From Streptomyces fuscichromogenes (GTDB lineage: Bacteria > Actinomycetota > Actinomycetes > Streptomycetales > Streptomycetaceae): 64,000 bases of DNA. This document shows positions 16,273-25,579 of this stretch, piece by piece. Below the pieces are notes generated by a model, which worked only from the letters and a program-made list of their open reading frames with translations, ran no database searches and was not told the DNA's origin. The stretch covers positions 434,001-498,000 of the forward strand of contig NZ_BMML01000007.1 of the NCBI RefSeq assembly GCF_014645815.1, given 5' to 3'. The translations under genes and the position numbers were made by a program. The number at the start of each line of letters is the position of its first letter. Within the stretch, counting starts at the first letter, position 1.

Positions 16273-16335
16273 GGGGCCGTATCCGATGTGCGGCTACCGC
16301 CGCGTGGGCGCGACCAGCCACGACGGCGCCGCAGT
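16265..16335. repeat. Dispersed Streptomyces-type intergenic repeat
   Basis: AGGGGCGCGGGG followed by a GCGGCTACCGCCGC hairpin and GCGCGACCAGCCACGACGG forms a palindromic intergenic element. The GCGCGACCAGCCAC segment is shared with the repeat at 7894-7907. From general knowledge, such elements are scattered between convergent genes in Streptomyces chromosomes. Confidence 0.55.
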
Positions 16336-16349
16336 CGACAGACGGCGGG

Positions 16350-17309
16350 TCAACCACGCACCTTCAGGTCCGCCCGCCACTTGACGATCTGCTTCTCCGC
16401 GTCGCCGGTGTACGACCACGGGGTGCGGGTCGCCCGGCGGCCCTGGAGCCGCAGCAGGTCGGCGGCGATGTCCGTGACGCCCGCCTGACAGGCCGCGTGT
16501 GTCAGGTAGTTGAGGTCACGCAGCTCGCCCGGGGCGACGGGGGCGTCACCGCGCTGGGTGATCCAGCGCTCCCAGGTGCGCCGCACGTCGCTGACCGCGC
16601 CGTCGTGCTTCCAGTGTTGGCTGAGCGCGACGGCGTTCTGCCGGTCCTCCGCCGCGTCCAGGGCGTACCGGAACTCCTCGACACGGGCGTACTGCACCAG
16701 GACGGGCAGCGCGCAGCCCGGCGGGGCGACCCCGGCCGCGTCCCGGGCGAAGTCGTACATCAGGCCGTGCGTGCCGTGCCAGCGCGCGGAGTAGTAGTGG
16801 AGCACCTGGAGGTGGCCCTCCACGTTGTACGGGTCGCGCCGGTGCAACTCGTCCCACCAGCGGGCGAGTTCCTGGCGGCGCACCCCGGTCGGATACAGCC
16901 GGGCCACCGAGATCAGGGAGACCCAGGGGGTCGGGTCCTGCGGGTACGCCTCGGCGGCGGCCAGGCAGGCCAGCACCGCGGTGTCGATCCTGGCCCGGTC
17001 CATCGGGGCGCCCCGGCCCGCGGAGATGGCCAGGGTGAACGCCCGGGCCGTCTCGGTCGCCGCCCGCAGCACCAGCGCGTCGGCGCTCTGCGGCTCGGCG
17101 GCCAGCCAGGACTCCATCGTCGAACTGCCCGCGCAGGCCTGGGCCAGCAGCCGTACCCGGTGGCCCCGGACGAGCCAGTGGGGGCCGGTGGTCCGCAGCA
17201 GTGCCCGCAGGCCCTGCCAGCGGCCGATGACGATGTCCTGCCGGGCCGAGGTCAGGGGTTCGTCCCCGCAGTCCGGGTCGAATTCGGGGGCGAAGCGGTC
17301 TCGCGCCAT
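16350..17309 (-). CDS. Conserved-looking hypothetical helical (TPR-like) protein
   Basis: A 319-residue soluble protein rich in Ala, Arg, Trp and Tyr with repeated helix pairs of about 35 residues (for example residues 60-95, 110-150 and 160-200), which suggests a TPR-like solenoid. No catalytic motif is visible. It starts 12 bp after the APC permease stop; the ribosome site (GAGG) overlaps that stop, so the two are probably translationally coupled. A role in controlling or assembling the permease is only a guess from position. Confidence 0.72.
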   Translation of the reverse strand: MARDRFAPEFDPDCGDEPLTSARQDIVIGRWQGLRALLRTTGPHWLVRGHRVRLLAQACAGSSTMESWLAAEPQSADALVLRAATETARAFTLAISAGRGAPMDRARIDTAVLACLAAAEAYPQDPTPWVSLISVARLYPTGVRRQELARWWDELHRRDPYNVEGHLQVLHYYSARWHGTHGLMYDFARDAAGVAPPGCALPVLVQYARVEEFRYALDAAEDRQNAVALSQHWKHDGAVSDVRRTWERWITQRGDAPVAPGELRDLNYLTHAACQAGVTDIAADLLRLQGRRATRTPWSYTGDAEKQIVKWRADLKVRG

Positions 17310-17321
17310 CGGACTCGTACC

Positions 17322-18794
17322 TCAGAAATCGGTGGGGAGGCCTTCGTAAGCCTGGGCATGGACGGTGGCATGATCATCGGGGACCCAGTCGGCCGCCACG
17401 GTGCGGGTGGCGTCCAGCCTGGCCGGCCGGTAGTAGTCGCTGCCCTGCTTCCAGTACCAGAGCATCGGGATCAGCCCCACGGCCAGACCGCCGATGCCGA
17501 TGGCGATCGCCGCGCTGCTCAGCTGGCCCAGCGACTCGACGAAGATCCAGAACATGAACAGCGCACCGCACAGCGGCCAGAGCCCGCCGAGCAGGAAGTT
17601 GCCCGCCGACCTGAACAGCGTCTTGCGGTAGGCCACGACCACCGCGAGGCCGGCGAGACCGTAGTAGACGGCGATCTGGAGGCCGATCGCCGAGATGGCG
17701 TCGGAGAGGATCTCGCCCACCGAGCCCAGCGCGTTGGAGGCGATGAACAGGGTCAGCGCCACCGCGCCGACCACGCCGATCGCCACGTGCGGGGTGTTCC
17801 AGGTGCGGTGCACCCTGCCCAGCGCGGTCGGCATCGTCCGGTCGCGGCCCATCGCGAACAGCGAGCGGGTGACCTGGATGAGGGTCGTCTCCAGGGTGGC
17901 GATGGTGGAGAGCATCACGGCGACGATGAGCAGCTTGCCGCCCCAGCCCGGCCAGATCTGCTCGCCCAGCACGCCCAGCACGTTGGCGTCGTTCGCCGCG
18001 ATCTGGTCCGCGGACAGGATGACGTTCACGGCGATGGTGAACACCTCGAACAGCGCGAAGACGATGCCGACGCCGATCAGGCCCGCGAGTCCGGTGGTAC
18101 GGCGGGAGTTGCGGGTCTCCTCGCTGAGGTTGCTGGTGACGTCCCAGCCCCAGTAGTAGAAGGCGGCGATGAGCGCGCCGGAGGCGAAGCCGGAGACCCC
18201 GTCGAAGTGGGAGAAGCCGAGCCAGGACCAGTCGAAGGTGCGGGCGGTGTTGGTGTGGAAGAGGGCCAGCACCGCGAACAGCAGCAGGACCGCCAGCTCG
18301 ATGCCGGACATCAGCAGCTGGGCGCGCACGGTGAGGCGGGCCCCGCCGAGCACCACCGCCAGCATGATCAGGAACCAGGCGGCGCCGACCACCGTGGACA
18401 GGGCCACGTTGTCGGCGAGGCCCGCGTCGAACAGGGACAGCGTCATCGATCCGGCGGGCAGCGAGCCGGCCACCATGAAGATGGTCGCGGACACCACCAG
18501 CGCCCAGCCGCTGACGAAGCCGAGGAACGGGTGCAGGGTGCGGCCCACCCAGGAGTAGCTCGCGCCCGCGTTCACATCGATCCGGCCCAGGTAGCTGAAG
18601 GCCAGCGCGATGCCCAGCATCGGTATCGCACACCACAGCAGGGCGGCCGGACTGCCCAGCCCCACCGCCCCGACCAGCACCGCGGTGGTCGCGGCCAGCG
18701 AGTACGCCGGTGCGCTGCCCGCGATGGCCATGACCACGGTGTCGAACGTGCCGAGGGCGTTGGCCTGGAGCCCTCTGCCCCTGTTGTTGCTCAT
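17322..18794 (-). CDS. APC-superfamily amino acid permease
   Basis: A 490-residue protein with about twelve membrane helices. The first helix has MAIAGSAPAYSLAATTAVLVG (the APC glycine-rich unwound region) and the segment FSYLGRIDVNAGASYSWVG is typical of APC family members that carry amino acids or polyamines. YYWGWDVTSNLSEETRN near residue 225 is another family landmark. Substrate unknown. I start at the ATG at 18794 because the upstream 58 codons contain no family sequence and include the promoter region; GGAAAG lies 12 bases ahead. It has a good -35/-10 promoter with an overlapping palindrome (see 18964-19014). Confidence 0.9.
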   Translation of the reverse strand: MSNNRGRGLQANALGTFDTVVMAIAGSAPAYSLAATTAVLVGAVGLGSPAALLWCAIPMLGIALAFSYLGRIDVNAGASYSWVGRTLHPFLGFVSGWALVVSATIFMVAGSLPAGSMTLSLFDAGLADNVALSTVVGAAWFLIMLAVVLGGARLTVRAQLLMSGIELAVLLLFAVLALFHTNTARTFDWSWLGFSHFDGVSGFASGALIAAFYYWGWDVTSNLSEETRNSRRTTGLAGLIGVGIVFALFEVFTIAVNVILSADQIAANDANVLGVLGEQIWPGWGGKLLIVAVMLSTIATLETTLIQVTRSLFAMGRDRTMPTALGRVHRTWNTPHVAIGVVGAVALTLFIASNALGSVGEILSDAISAIGLQIAVYYGLAGLAVVVAYRKTLFRSAGNFLLGGLWPLCGALFMFWIFVESLGQLSSAAIAIGIGGLAVGLIPMLWYWKQGSDYYRPARLDATRTVAADWVPDDHATVHAQAYEGLPTDF

Positions 18795-18963
18795 GGTTGT
18801 GCTGCTTTCCGGTCGTGCAGGGCGCACGGGAGTGCAGGCCCGCGGTGGTACGGGTGGGGGGTGCACGACCCGCCTCGTACCCGGAGAGGGATGGCCTCGG
18901 GCAAAGGGCCGGTCGGAAAGAAGAAAGGGGTGGTGAGGGCCGCATGCCGAGAGTCGGCGGACG

Positions 18964-18988
18964 GTCACACCGCGTGTGTGGGTGTGAC
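18964..18988. promoter_or_regulatory. Candidate operator: GTCACAC-N11-GTGTGAC overlapping the permease promoter
   Basis: A perfect 7-bp inverted repeat whose upstream arm overlaps the -10 hexamer of the APC permease promoter, the position expected for a repressor site. Confidence 0.5.
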
Positions 18989-19014
18989 TATAGCGGCCCT
19001 CTTTGACCTTTCAA
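18987..19014 (-). promoter_or_regulatory. Sigma-70-type promoter of the APC permease operon
   Basis: On the minus strand TTGAAA (19009-19014) and TATAGT (18987-18992) are separated by 16 bp, a good match to the HrdB consensus. The leader to the ATG is about 185 nt. Confidence 0.6.
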
Positions 19015-19089
19015 GCTGACCGAGCGGTAATCACATATGCCACTTGGGGCTACGAACTCTCACATCGGAAGCAACGGTTCCGCGGGCCC

Positions 19090-20493
19090 TCAGTCCTCCA
19101 GCCGGTCGAGCTGCCGCAGCTTGTTGGTGGCGTCCAGGGCCGCGACCTTGTAGGACTCCGCCAGCGTCGGGTAGTTGAAGACGGCATCCACCAAGTAGTC
19201 GACCGTGCCCCCGCAGCCCATCACCGACTGACCGATATGGATCAGTTCTGTCGCTCCGCTGCCGAAACAGTGCACACCGAGCAGCCGCCGGTCCTCGGGG
19301 GAGACCAGGAGCTTGAGCATGCCGTGCGAGTCGCCGATGATCTGGCCCCGGGCCAGCTCCCGGTAGCGGGCCACCCCGACCTCGAACGGCACGCACTCCT
19401 CGGTGAGTTGGTCCTCGGTCCGGCCGACGAAACTGATCTCCGGGATGGTGTAGATGCCGATGGGCTGGAGGTTGTCCATCTGCCCGACCGGTTCCCCGCA
19501 GGCGTGGTACGCGGCCACCCTGCCCTGTTCCATCGAGGTCGCGGCGAGCGCCGGAAAACCGATCACGTCACCGACGGCGTAGATGTGCGGCACCTCGGTG
19601 CGGAAGTGCTCGTCCACCGTGATCCGGCCCCGCCGGTCCGCGGACAGCCCCGCCTTGTCCAGGTCGAGTCCGTCGGTCAGGCCCTGCCGGCCCGCCGAGT
19701 ACATCACCGTGTCCGCCGGTATCTTCTTGCCGCTCTCCAGCACCGTCAGCGTGCCCCGGGGATGCCGCTCGACGGCGGCCACGGTCTCCCCGAACCGGAA
19801 GGTGACGGCCAGGTCCCGCAGGTGGTACTTGAGCGACTCCACGACCTCGACGTCGCACATGTCCAGCATGGCCGCGCGCTTCTCCACCACGGTCACCTTG
19901 CTGCCGAGCGCGGCGAACATGCTGGCGTACTCCATGCCGATGACACCGGCGCCGACGATGACCATGGAGCGCGGCACCCGCTCCAGCGACAGCACGTTGT
20001 CCGAGTCCATGATGGTGCGCCCGTCGAACTCGACGCTGTCCGGGCGGGCCGGCCGGGTGCCGGTGGCGATGATGATGTGCTCCGCGGTCAACAGCCGTTC
20101 GTTGCCGCTCGGTTCGCGCAGGGCGACGGTGTGCGGGTCGATGAACCGCCCGATGCCGGAGCAGAGGGTGACGTGGTTGCGGGAGAGTTGGTTGCGGATG
20201 ACGTCCACCTCGCGGCTGACCACGTGCTGGGTGCGCGCGGTCAGGTCGGAGACGGTGATCTCCTCCTTCAGCCGGTAGCTCTGGCCGTACAGGTCGCGCT
20301 GGGTCAGGCCGGTCAGGTAGAGGACGGCCTCGCGCAGGGTCTTGGAGGGGATGGTCCCGGTGTGGATGGACACACCGCCGACCATGTCGGGGCTGTCGAC
20401 GACGGCGACCCGGCGACCGAGCTTGGCCGCGGCGATGGCGGCCTTCTGGCCGCCGGGTCCGGAACCGATGACGAGCATGTCGAAGTCGGGCAC
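19090..20493 (-). CDS. sthA: Soluble pyridine nucleotide transhydrogenase (SthA)
   Basis: A 467-residue flavoprotein of the disulfide-reductase family. VIGSGPGGQKAAIAAA near the N-terminus is the FAD dinucleotide fold, VIVGAGVIGMEYASMFA the NAD(P) fold, and YAVGDVIGFP the second FAD motif. The usual redox-active CxxxxC is replaced by GGVSIHTGTIPSKT, with Ser and Thr in place of the cysteines, the diagnostic feature of SthA. It interconverts NADPH and NADH in the cytoplasm. The GTG at 20493 (VPDFDMLVIG) matches the family start; an extra 17 codons upstream lack support. Confidence 0.93.
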   Translation of the reverse strand: MPDFDMLVIGSGPGGQKAAIAAAKLGRRVAVVDSPDMVGGVSIHTGTIPSKTLREAVLYLTGLTQRDLYGQSYRLKEEITVSDLTARTQHVVSREVDVIRNQLSRNHVTLCSGIGRFIDPHTVALREPSGNERLLTAEHIIIATGTRPARPDSVEFDGRTIMDSDNVLSLERVPRSMVIVGAGVIGMEYASMFAALGSKVTVVEKRAAMLDMCDVEVVESLKYHLRDLAVTFRFGETVAAVERHPRGTLTVLESGKKIPADTVMYSAGRQGLTDGLDLDKAGLSADRRGRITVDEHFRTEVPHIYAVGDVIGFPALAATSMEQGRVAAYHACGEPVGQMDNLQPIGIYTIPEISFVGRTEDQLTEECVPFEVGVARYRELARGQIIGDSHGMLKLLVSPEDRRLLGVHCFGSGATELIHIGQSVMGCGGTVDYLVDAVFNYPTLAESYKVAALDATNKLRQLDRLED

Positions 20494-20572
20494 CCTGCGA
20501 AGTCTGTCAGCAGCCGACCCCGCTTCGAAAGGGTGAACGGGCAACCTTCGTGTGAAATCCGACAGCGGTGGA

Positions 20573-20779
20573 TCAGGGCAGGAGCCGCTCGACGCAGCTG
20601 GGCCCCTCGCGCTCCATCTTCTTCCTGGCCCATTCGAGCGTGGCCGGGGTGACGTCCCGGCCCGACGCCATCACCAGGTCCTCGGGCGCCACCCCGGTAC
20701 CGGGGGCGCTGTGCAGCAGGGCGTCCGGGGTGGCTCGGTCCTCGGGCGGCCGGGACGCTTCGGGTTCTGAGGTCGACAT
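20573..20779 (-). CDS. Small hypothetical protein (68 aa)
   Basis: A 68-residue acidic protein with a Pro/Ser-rich N-terminal half and a short amphipathic helix (PATLEWARKKMEREG) near the C-terminus. It is unrecognised. It is probably a real gene because a near-perfect AAGGAGGG ribosome site lies seven bases ahead of the ATG. It starts in the spacer between sthA and the divergent GH15 gene and is followed by sthA on the same strand after about 80 bp. Confidence 0.6.
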   Translation of the reverse strand: MSTSEPEASRPPEDRATPDALLHSAPGTGVAPEDLVMASGRDVTPATLEWARKKMEREGPSCVERLLP

Positions 20780-20860
20780 GGGTCCCTCCTTCGCGGAGCG
20801 GGGTGCACACTCTCACGATTGCCCGCCCGGCCGCACCCCGCATCCCGGGAGGCGATTCGC

Positions 20861-20887
20861 CCCTTTAAGCTATGTCCCTTTTAAGCT
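20861..20887. promoter_or_regulatory. Direct repeats CCCTTT(T)AAGCT upstream of the GH15 gene
   Basis: CCCTTTAAGCT at 20861-20871 recurs as CCCTTTTAAGCT at 20876-20887, 40-66 bp ahead of the GH15 start. The AT-rich pair is conspicuous in this GC-rich setting and could be part of a promoter or activator site. Confidence 0.35.
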
Positions 20888-20926
20888 GTATGGTGACCGT
20901 ACATCCGTTCCGGGGAGGCCGTCACG

Positions 20927-22762
20927 ATGGCCGAGCAGCTGTTCTACCAGAATGCGCCCGGGAGCCCCCGCTACCTGCCGATCGCCGAACACGGGCTGAT
21001 CGGGGATCTGCGCAGCGTGGCCCTGGTCGGCAGCAACGGCACGATCGACTGGTACTGCAGCCCGTCCTTCGACGCCCCCAGCGTCTTCGCCGCCGTCCTG
21101 GACGCCGAGCGCGGCGGTTTCTTCGCGCTGGCCGCGACGGTACCGGCCCGGACCAAGCAGTTCTACTTCCCCGACACCAACGTGCTGATCACCCGCTTCT
21201 ACACGGACGAGGGCGTCGGCGAGGTCCAGGACTTCATGCCGGTGACGGACGGCTCGGGCGAGTGCGAGCGGCACCGGCTGATCCGCCGGGTGCTCTGCGT
21301 GCGCGGCACCGTGCCCTTCCGGGTCCGGGTGGCCCCCCGTTTCAACTACGGCGCCGACCCGCACACCCTGCGCCTGCTCGGCGACACCGCCCTGTTCGAG
21401 TCCGCGGCCAAGTCGCTGCTGCTCACCTCCACGGTCGCCCTGGAGAGCGACGGCCCCGACGCCCGCGCCGACTTCAAGCTCGCCGAGGGCGAGTCCGCCG
21501 TCTTCGCCCTCGACCAGGCCGGCGAGGACATCGCCCCGCGCGGCTGCGCCCGCGCCGAGGCCCAGCGGCAGTTCGAGGCCACCGTCTGCTACTGGCGGCG
21601 CTGGCTGCACCAGTCCCGCTACCGGGGCCGCTGGCGTGAGATGGTGCACCGCTCGGCGCTCACCCTGAAACTGCTCACCTACGCCCCCACCGGCGCCATC
21701 GTCGCCGCGCCCACCACCAGCCTCCCCGAACAGTTCGGCGGCGAACGCAACTGGGACTACCGCTACGTCTGGATCCGCGACGCCGCCTTCGCCGTCTACG
21801 CCCTGCTGCGGCTCGGCTTCAGCAGCGAGGCCGCGGCCTTCATGAAGTTCGTGACCACCTACATCAGCCCCGGCGACGGCTTCGCCTCCGGCCCGCTCCA
21901 GATCATGTACGGCATCGACGGCCGCTGCGACCTGCCCGAACGTGAGCTGACCCACCTGGAGGGGCACTGCGGCTCCGCCCCGGTCCGGGTCGGCAACGAC
22001 GCGGCCGGCCAGCTCCAGCTCGACATCTACGGCGCCCTCATCGACTCGATCTACCTCTACGACAAGTGGGCCGAGCCCATCTCCAGCGGCCAGTGGGACG
22101 ACGTCACCCGCCTCGTCGGATGGGTCTGCGACCACTGGGACCAGCCCGACGAGGGCATCTGGGAGACCCGCGGCGGCCGCAAGAACTTCCTCTACTCGCG
22201 GCTGATGTGCTGGGTCGCCATCGAGCGGGCGATCCGCCTCGCCAACCGGCGCGGCCTGCCCGCCGACCTGCCCCGCTGGCGGCAGAGCCGCGACACCATC
22301 TACCGGTGGATCATGGACCGCGGCTGGTCCGAGCGGCGCGGCGCCTTCGTCCAGCACGAGGGCGGGGACGTCCTCGACGCCTCGCTGCTGATGATGCCCC
22401 TGGCCAAGTTCATCGCCCCGACCGACCCCAAGTGGCTGTCCACCCTGGACGCCCTCACCGAGGACCTGGTCTCCGACTCCCTCGTCTACCGCTACGACCC
22501 GCAGGCCAGCCCCGACGGGCTCCGCGGCGACGAGGGCACCTTCTCCATCTGCTCCTTCTGGTACGTGGAGGCCCTGGTGCGCGCCGGACGCGTCGACGAG
22601 GCCCGGCTCGCCTTCGAGAAGATGCTCACCTACGCCAACCATCTCGGCCTGTACGCCGAGGAAATCGGCCGCACCGGCGAGCAACAGGGCAACTTCCCGC
22701 AGGCGTTCACCCACCTCTCCCTCATCAGCGCCGCCTTCAACCTGGACCGCGCGCTGGGCTGA
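20927..22762 (+). CDS. Glycoside hydrolase family 15 protein (glucoamylase/trehalase-like)
   Basis: A 611-residue protein with the bacterial GH15 layout: an N-terminal beta-sandwich (IGDLRSVALVGSNGTIDWYC at about 25-44) then an (alpha/alpha)6 barrel. NWDYRYVWIRDAAF binds substrate; DEGIWETRGG carries the likely general acid Glu413, and LYAEEIG (Glu578/579) the general base. There is no signal peptide, so it acts in the cytoplasm, as with actinobacterial GH15 enzymes that cleave trehalose or maltooligosaccharides; the substrate is undetermined. GGGGAGG precedes the ATG. Together with the GH65/PgmB pair it adds to alpha-glucoside metabolism in the window. Confidence 0.9.
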   Translation: MAEQLFYQNAPGSPRYLPIAEHGLIGDLRSVALVGSNGTIDWYCSPSFDAPSVFAAVLDAERGGFFALAATVPARTKQFYFPDTNVLITRFYTDEGVGEVQDFMPVTDGSGECERHRLIRRVLCVRGTVPFRVRVAPRFNYGADPHTLRLLGDTALFESAAKSLLLTSTVALESDGPDARADFKLAEGESAVFALDQAGEDIAPRGCARAEAQRQFEATVCYWRRWLHQSRYRGRWREMVHRSALTLKLLTYAPTGAIVAAPTTSLPEQFGGERNWDYRYVWIRDAAFAVYALLRLGFSSEAAAFMKFVTTYISPGDGFASGPLQIMYGIDGRCDLPERELTHLEGHCGSAPVRVGNDAAGQLQLDIYGALIDSIYLYDKWAEPISSGQWDDVTRLVGWVCDHWDQPDEGIWETRGGRKNFLYSRLMCWVAIERAIRLANRRGLPADLPRWRQSRDTIYRWIMDRGWSERRGAFVQHEGGDVLDASLLMMPLAKFIAPTDPKWLSTLDALTEDLVSDSLVYRYDPQASPDGLRGDEGTFSICSFWYVEALVRAGRVDEARLAFEKMLTYANHLGLYAEEIGRTGEQQGNFPQAFTHLSLISAAFNLDRALG

Positions 22763-22765
22763 GGG

Positions 22766-25498
22766 TCACGGCAGCGGCTGCTCCGCCCAGATGACCTTCC
22801 CGGCGGGCGTGTAGCGGGTGCCCCAGCGCTCGGACAGCTGCGCGACCAGGAACAGGCCCCGGCCGCCCTCGTCGGTGCTCGCCGCGTACCGCAGATGCGG
22901 CGAGGTGGTGCTGGCGTCGGAGACCTCGCAGATCAGCGTCCGGTCGTGCAGCAGCCGTACCCCGATGGGCGCCCGGCCGTGCCGGATGGCGTTGGTGACC
23001 AGCTCGCTGAGGATCAGCTCGGTGGTGAACGACAGCTCGTCCAGGTCCCAGCGGGCGAGCTGCCGGGTCACCCGGGACCGCACCTCGGAGACGGCCGCGG
23101 GATCGGCCGGCACCTGCCACTGGGCGACCCGGTCCGCACCGAGTGCCCGGGTGCGGGCGACGATCAGCGCCACGTCGTCGCTGGGGCGGGCCGGCAGCCG
23201 CTCCAGTACCGCCGCGCAGGTCTCGTCGGGGGAGGCGCCGGCCGCCGACTCCAGGGCCCCGGCGAGCAGTTCGAGGCCCTCGTCGATGTCCCGCTGCCGG
23301 TCCTCGACCAGCCCGTCGGTGTAGAGGACCAGCCTGCTGCCCTCCGGAAGATCCAGCTCGGCCGTCTCGAAGGGCAGTCCGCCCACCCCCAGCGGCGGAC
23401 CCGCCGGCACCTCCGGGAACTCCACGCCGCCGTCGGGCCTGGCCAGCGCCGGCGGCGGATGACCGGCCCGGGCCACCGTGCACCGCCGGGTCACCGGATC
23501 GTAGATCGCGTACAGGCAGGTCGCCCCGGTGATCGTGGCCATGGTGTCCGCGGGGGTCTCGTCCTGGTCGATCCGGCCCACCAACTCGTCCAGCAGACCG
23601 AGCAGTTCGTCGGGCTGCAGATCGAGCGCCGCGAAGTTGTGCACCGCGGTGCGCAGCCGCCCCATGGTCGCCGCCGCGTGCAGCCCGTGCCCCACCACGT
23701 CCCCGACCACCAGCGCCACCCGGGCCCCGGACAGCGGCAGCACGTCGAACCAGTCGCCGCCCACGCCCGACTGCGCCGGCAGGTAGCGGTAGGCGATGTC
23801 CAGGGCGCCCTGCGCGGGCAGGCTGCGCGGCAGCAGGCTGCGCTGGAGGGTCACCGCCATGCTGTGCTCGCGCGTGTAGCGGCGGGCGTTGTCGATGGAG
23901 ACGGCCGCCCGCGCCACCAGCTCCTCCGCCAGGGCCAGTTCCTCGGCGTCGAACGGCGCGAGCTTCTCCGAACGGCAGAAGTTGGCCAGGCCCAGCACCA
24001 GGTTCCCGGCCCGCAACGGGACCGTGATCAGCGAGTGGATGCCGAAGTCCAGGATCCGCTGGGTGAGCTCCAGGTCCTGGGCACGCCAGCCCGGCGCCTC
24101 CCGCAGCCGCGGCTCGACCACGGACTCGCCGGTCTCCAGACTGCGGCCCTGCGGCGAGGACGGCACGAACTGGAACCGCTCGCCGACCGGGTACAGCGGG
24201 GCGTCCTTGCGGATGCCGGTGCACGCCACCCGGCGCAGCGCGTCCCCGGGCTTGGGCTCCTCGCCCTTGAGGACCGCGTCGTACAGGTCGATGGTGGCGA
24301 AGTCCGCGAACCGCGGCACGGCCAGCTCCGCCAGCTCCTCGGCGGTGCGGGTGACGTCCAGGCTGGTGCCGATGCCCACCCCGGCGTCGTACAGCATGTT
24401 CAGGCGCTCGCGGGTCACCTCGGCACGGCCGGAGAGGGCGCGCAGTTCGGTGGAGTCGCGCAGGGTGGTGACGCTGCCGGGAGGGCCGCCGCGCACCTCG
24501 ATCGCGCGCTGGTTGACGGCCAGCAGCCGGTCCTTGACCAGGTGCACCTCGTCGGTGGCGATCCGTCCCGAGGCGATCAGCGCCGCCGTCTCCGGGTCCA
24601 GGCCGAGGTCCAGGACCCGGCGCCGCTCGGCGTCCTGGGGCAGGTCCAGCAGGCGCTGTGCCTCGTCGTTGGCGAGCATCAGCCGGCCGTCGCCGTCGAC
24701 GATCAGCACGCCTTCGCGCACCGAGTGCAGCACCGCGTCGTGGTGCTCGTACATCCGGGTCATCTCGTCCGGGCCGAGCCCGTGCGTCTGGCGCAGCAGC
24801 CGCCGGCTGACCAGCGCGGTGCCCGCCGTCGCCAGGGCCAGCGCCGCGGCGGCCGCGGTCAGCAGCAGCGGCAGCTGCTGGTCGGCGCGGCCGCCCACGT
24901 GCGCGGTGGTGATGCCGGCCGACACCAGCCCCACCACCGCGCCGTCCGCGTCCCGGACCGGGACCACGGCCTGCACCAGCTCCCCGATGGTGCCCTGGAC
25001 CTCCTCGGTGACCGTCCCGCCGGCCAGCGCGGGCCCGATGTTCCCGACGAACTTCTTGCCGATGCGGTCCGGCTTGGGGTGCGTGTACCGGATCCCGTCG
25101 GTGTTCATGACGACGATGAAGTCCACGCCGGTCGACTTGCGGGCCGCCTCCGCCCGAGGCTGGAGCACCGCCGTCGGGTCGGGCAGCCGCAGCGCCGCCG
25201 CCGTGCCCGGGGCGTCGGCGAAGGTCTGGGCGACCGCTAGGGACCGGTTGCGGGCCTCCATGGTGCTGTCGTGCCGTACCTGGAGCACCAGGGCCAGCAC
25301 GGCCGACACGACCAGCAGCAGCACGATCACCACTTGCAGCACGAAGACCTGTCCGGCCACGCTGCGTCCGCTCACCGCCGACCCGAGCCATCCGGACCGG
25401 ACCCGCCCCGGCCCGCTCGGACGCCGTGGGGCGAGCGGCGCGCGCGGAGTCCCGGATGGGGACGGCCGAGTGTCGGACCGGCCGGGCTGACGGACCAT
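22766..25498 (-). CDS. Multidomain membrane PP2C phosphatase: Cache-PAS-GAF-SpoIIE-HATPase
   Basis: A 910-residue sensor-phosphatase. A membrane helix at about 50-72 is followed by an extracytoplasmic single-Cache (DcuS/CitA-like) domain with THPKPDRIGKKF, a second helix (about 205-232), a PAS domain (245-355), a GAF domain (370-540), a SpoIIE/RsbU-type PP2C domain with GGDWFDVLPL and VGDVVGHGLHAAATMG, and a C-terminal HATPase domain with ELILSELVTNAIRHG and DEGGRGLFLVAQL. This is a one-protein partner-switching module: phosphatase and anti-sigma-type kinase domains in one chain, reading an outside signal. The ATG at 25498 is chosen; the frame extends 22 codons upstream. Confidence 0.92.
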   Translation of the reverse strand: MVRQPGRSDTRPSPSGTPRAPLAPRRPSGPGRVRSGWLGSAVSGRSVAGQVFVLQVVIVLLLVVSAVLALVLQVRHDSTMEARNRSLAVAQTFADAPGTAAALRLPDPTAVLQPRAEAARKSTGVDFIVVMNTDGIRYTHPKPDRIGKKFVGNIGPALAGGTVTEEVQGTIGELVQAVVPVRDADGAVVGLVSAGITTAHVGGRADQQLPLLLTAAAAALALATAGTALVSRRLLRQTHGLGPDEMTRMYEHHDAVLHSVREGVLIVDGDGRLMLANDEAQRLLDLPQDAERRRVLDLGLDPETAALIASGRIATDEVHLVKDRLLAVNQRAIEVRGGPPGSVTTLRDSTELRALSGRAEVTRERLNMLYDAGVGIGTSLDVTRTAEELAELAVPRFADFATIDLYDAVLKGEEPKPGDALRRVACTGIRKDAPLYPVGERFQFVPSSPQGRSLETGESVVEPRLREAPGWRAQDLELTQRILDFGIHSLITVPLRAGNLVLGLANFCRSEKLAPFDAEELALAEELVARAAVSIDNARRYTREHSMAVTLQRSLLPRSLPAQGALDIAYRYLPAQSGVGGDWFDVLPLSGARVALVVGDVVGHGLHAAATMGRLRTAVHNFAALDLQPDELLGLLDELVGRIDQDETPADTMATITGATCLYAIYDPVTRRCTVARAGHPPPALARPDGGVEFPEVPAGPPLGVGGLPFETAELDLPEGSRLVLYTDGLVEDRQRDIDEGLELLAGALESAAGASPDETCAAVLERLPARPSDDVALIVARTRALGADRVAQWQVPADPAAVSEVRSRVTRQLARWDLDELSFTTELILSELVTNAIRHGRAPIGVRLLHDRTLICEVSDASTTSPHLRYAASTDEGGRGLFLVAQLSERWGTRYTPAGKVIWAEQPLP

Positions 25499-25579
25499 GA
25501 GCCCATGTCTACACTGCCCGGCGGCGTGAGGCGAGGGCGTCCCCCTTGGTAACCGGCCGGACACCCCGTTCTGTCCCGA

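Noticed and set aside
22895..25240. A 781-codon plus-strand frame opposite the Cache-PAS-GAF-PP2C gene
   Set aside because: Low-complexity composition and no ribosome site; the minus strand encodes recognisable PP2C and ATPase motifs throughout.
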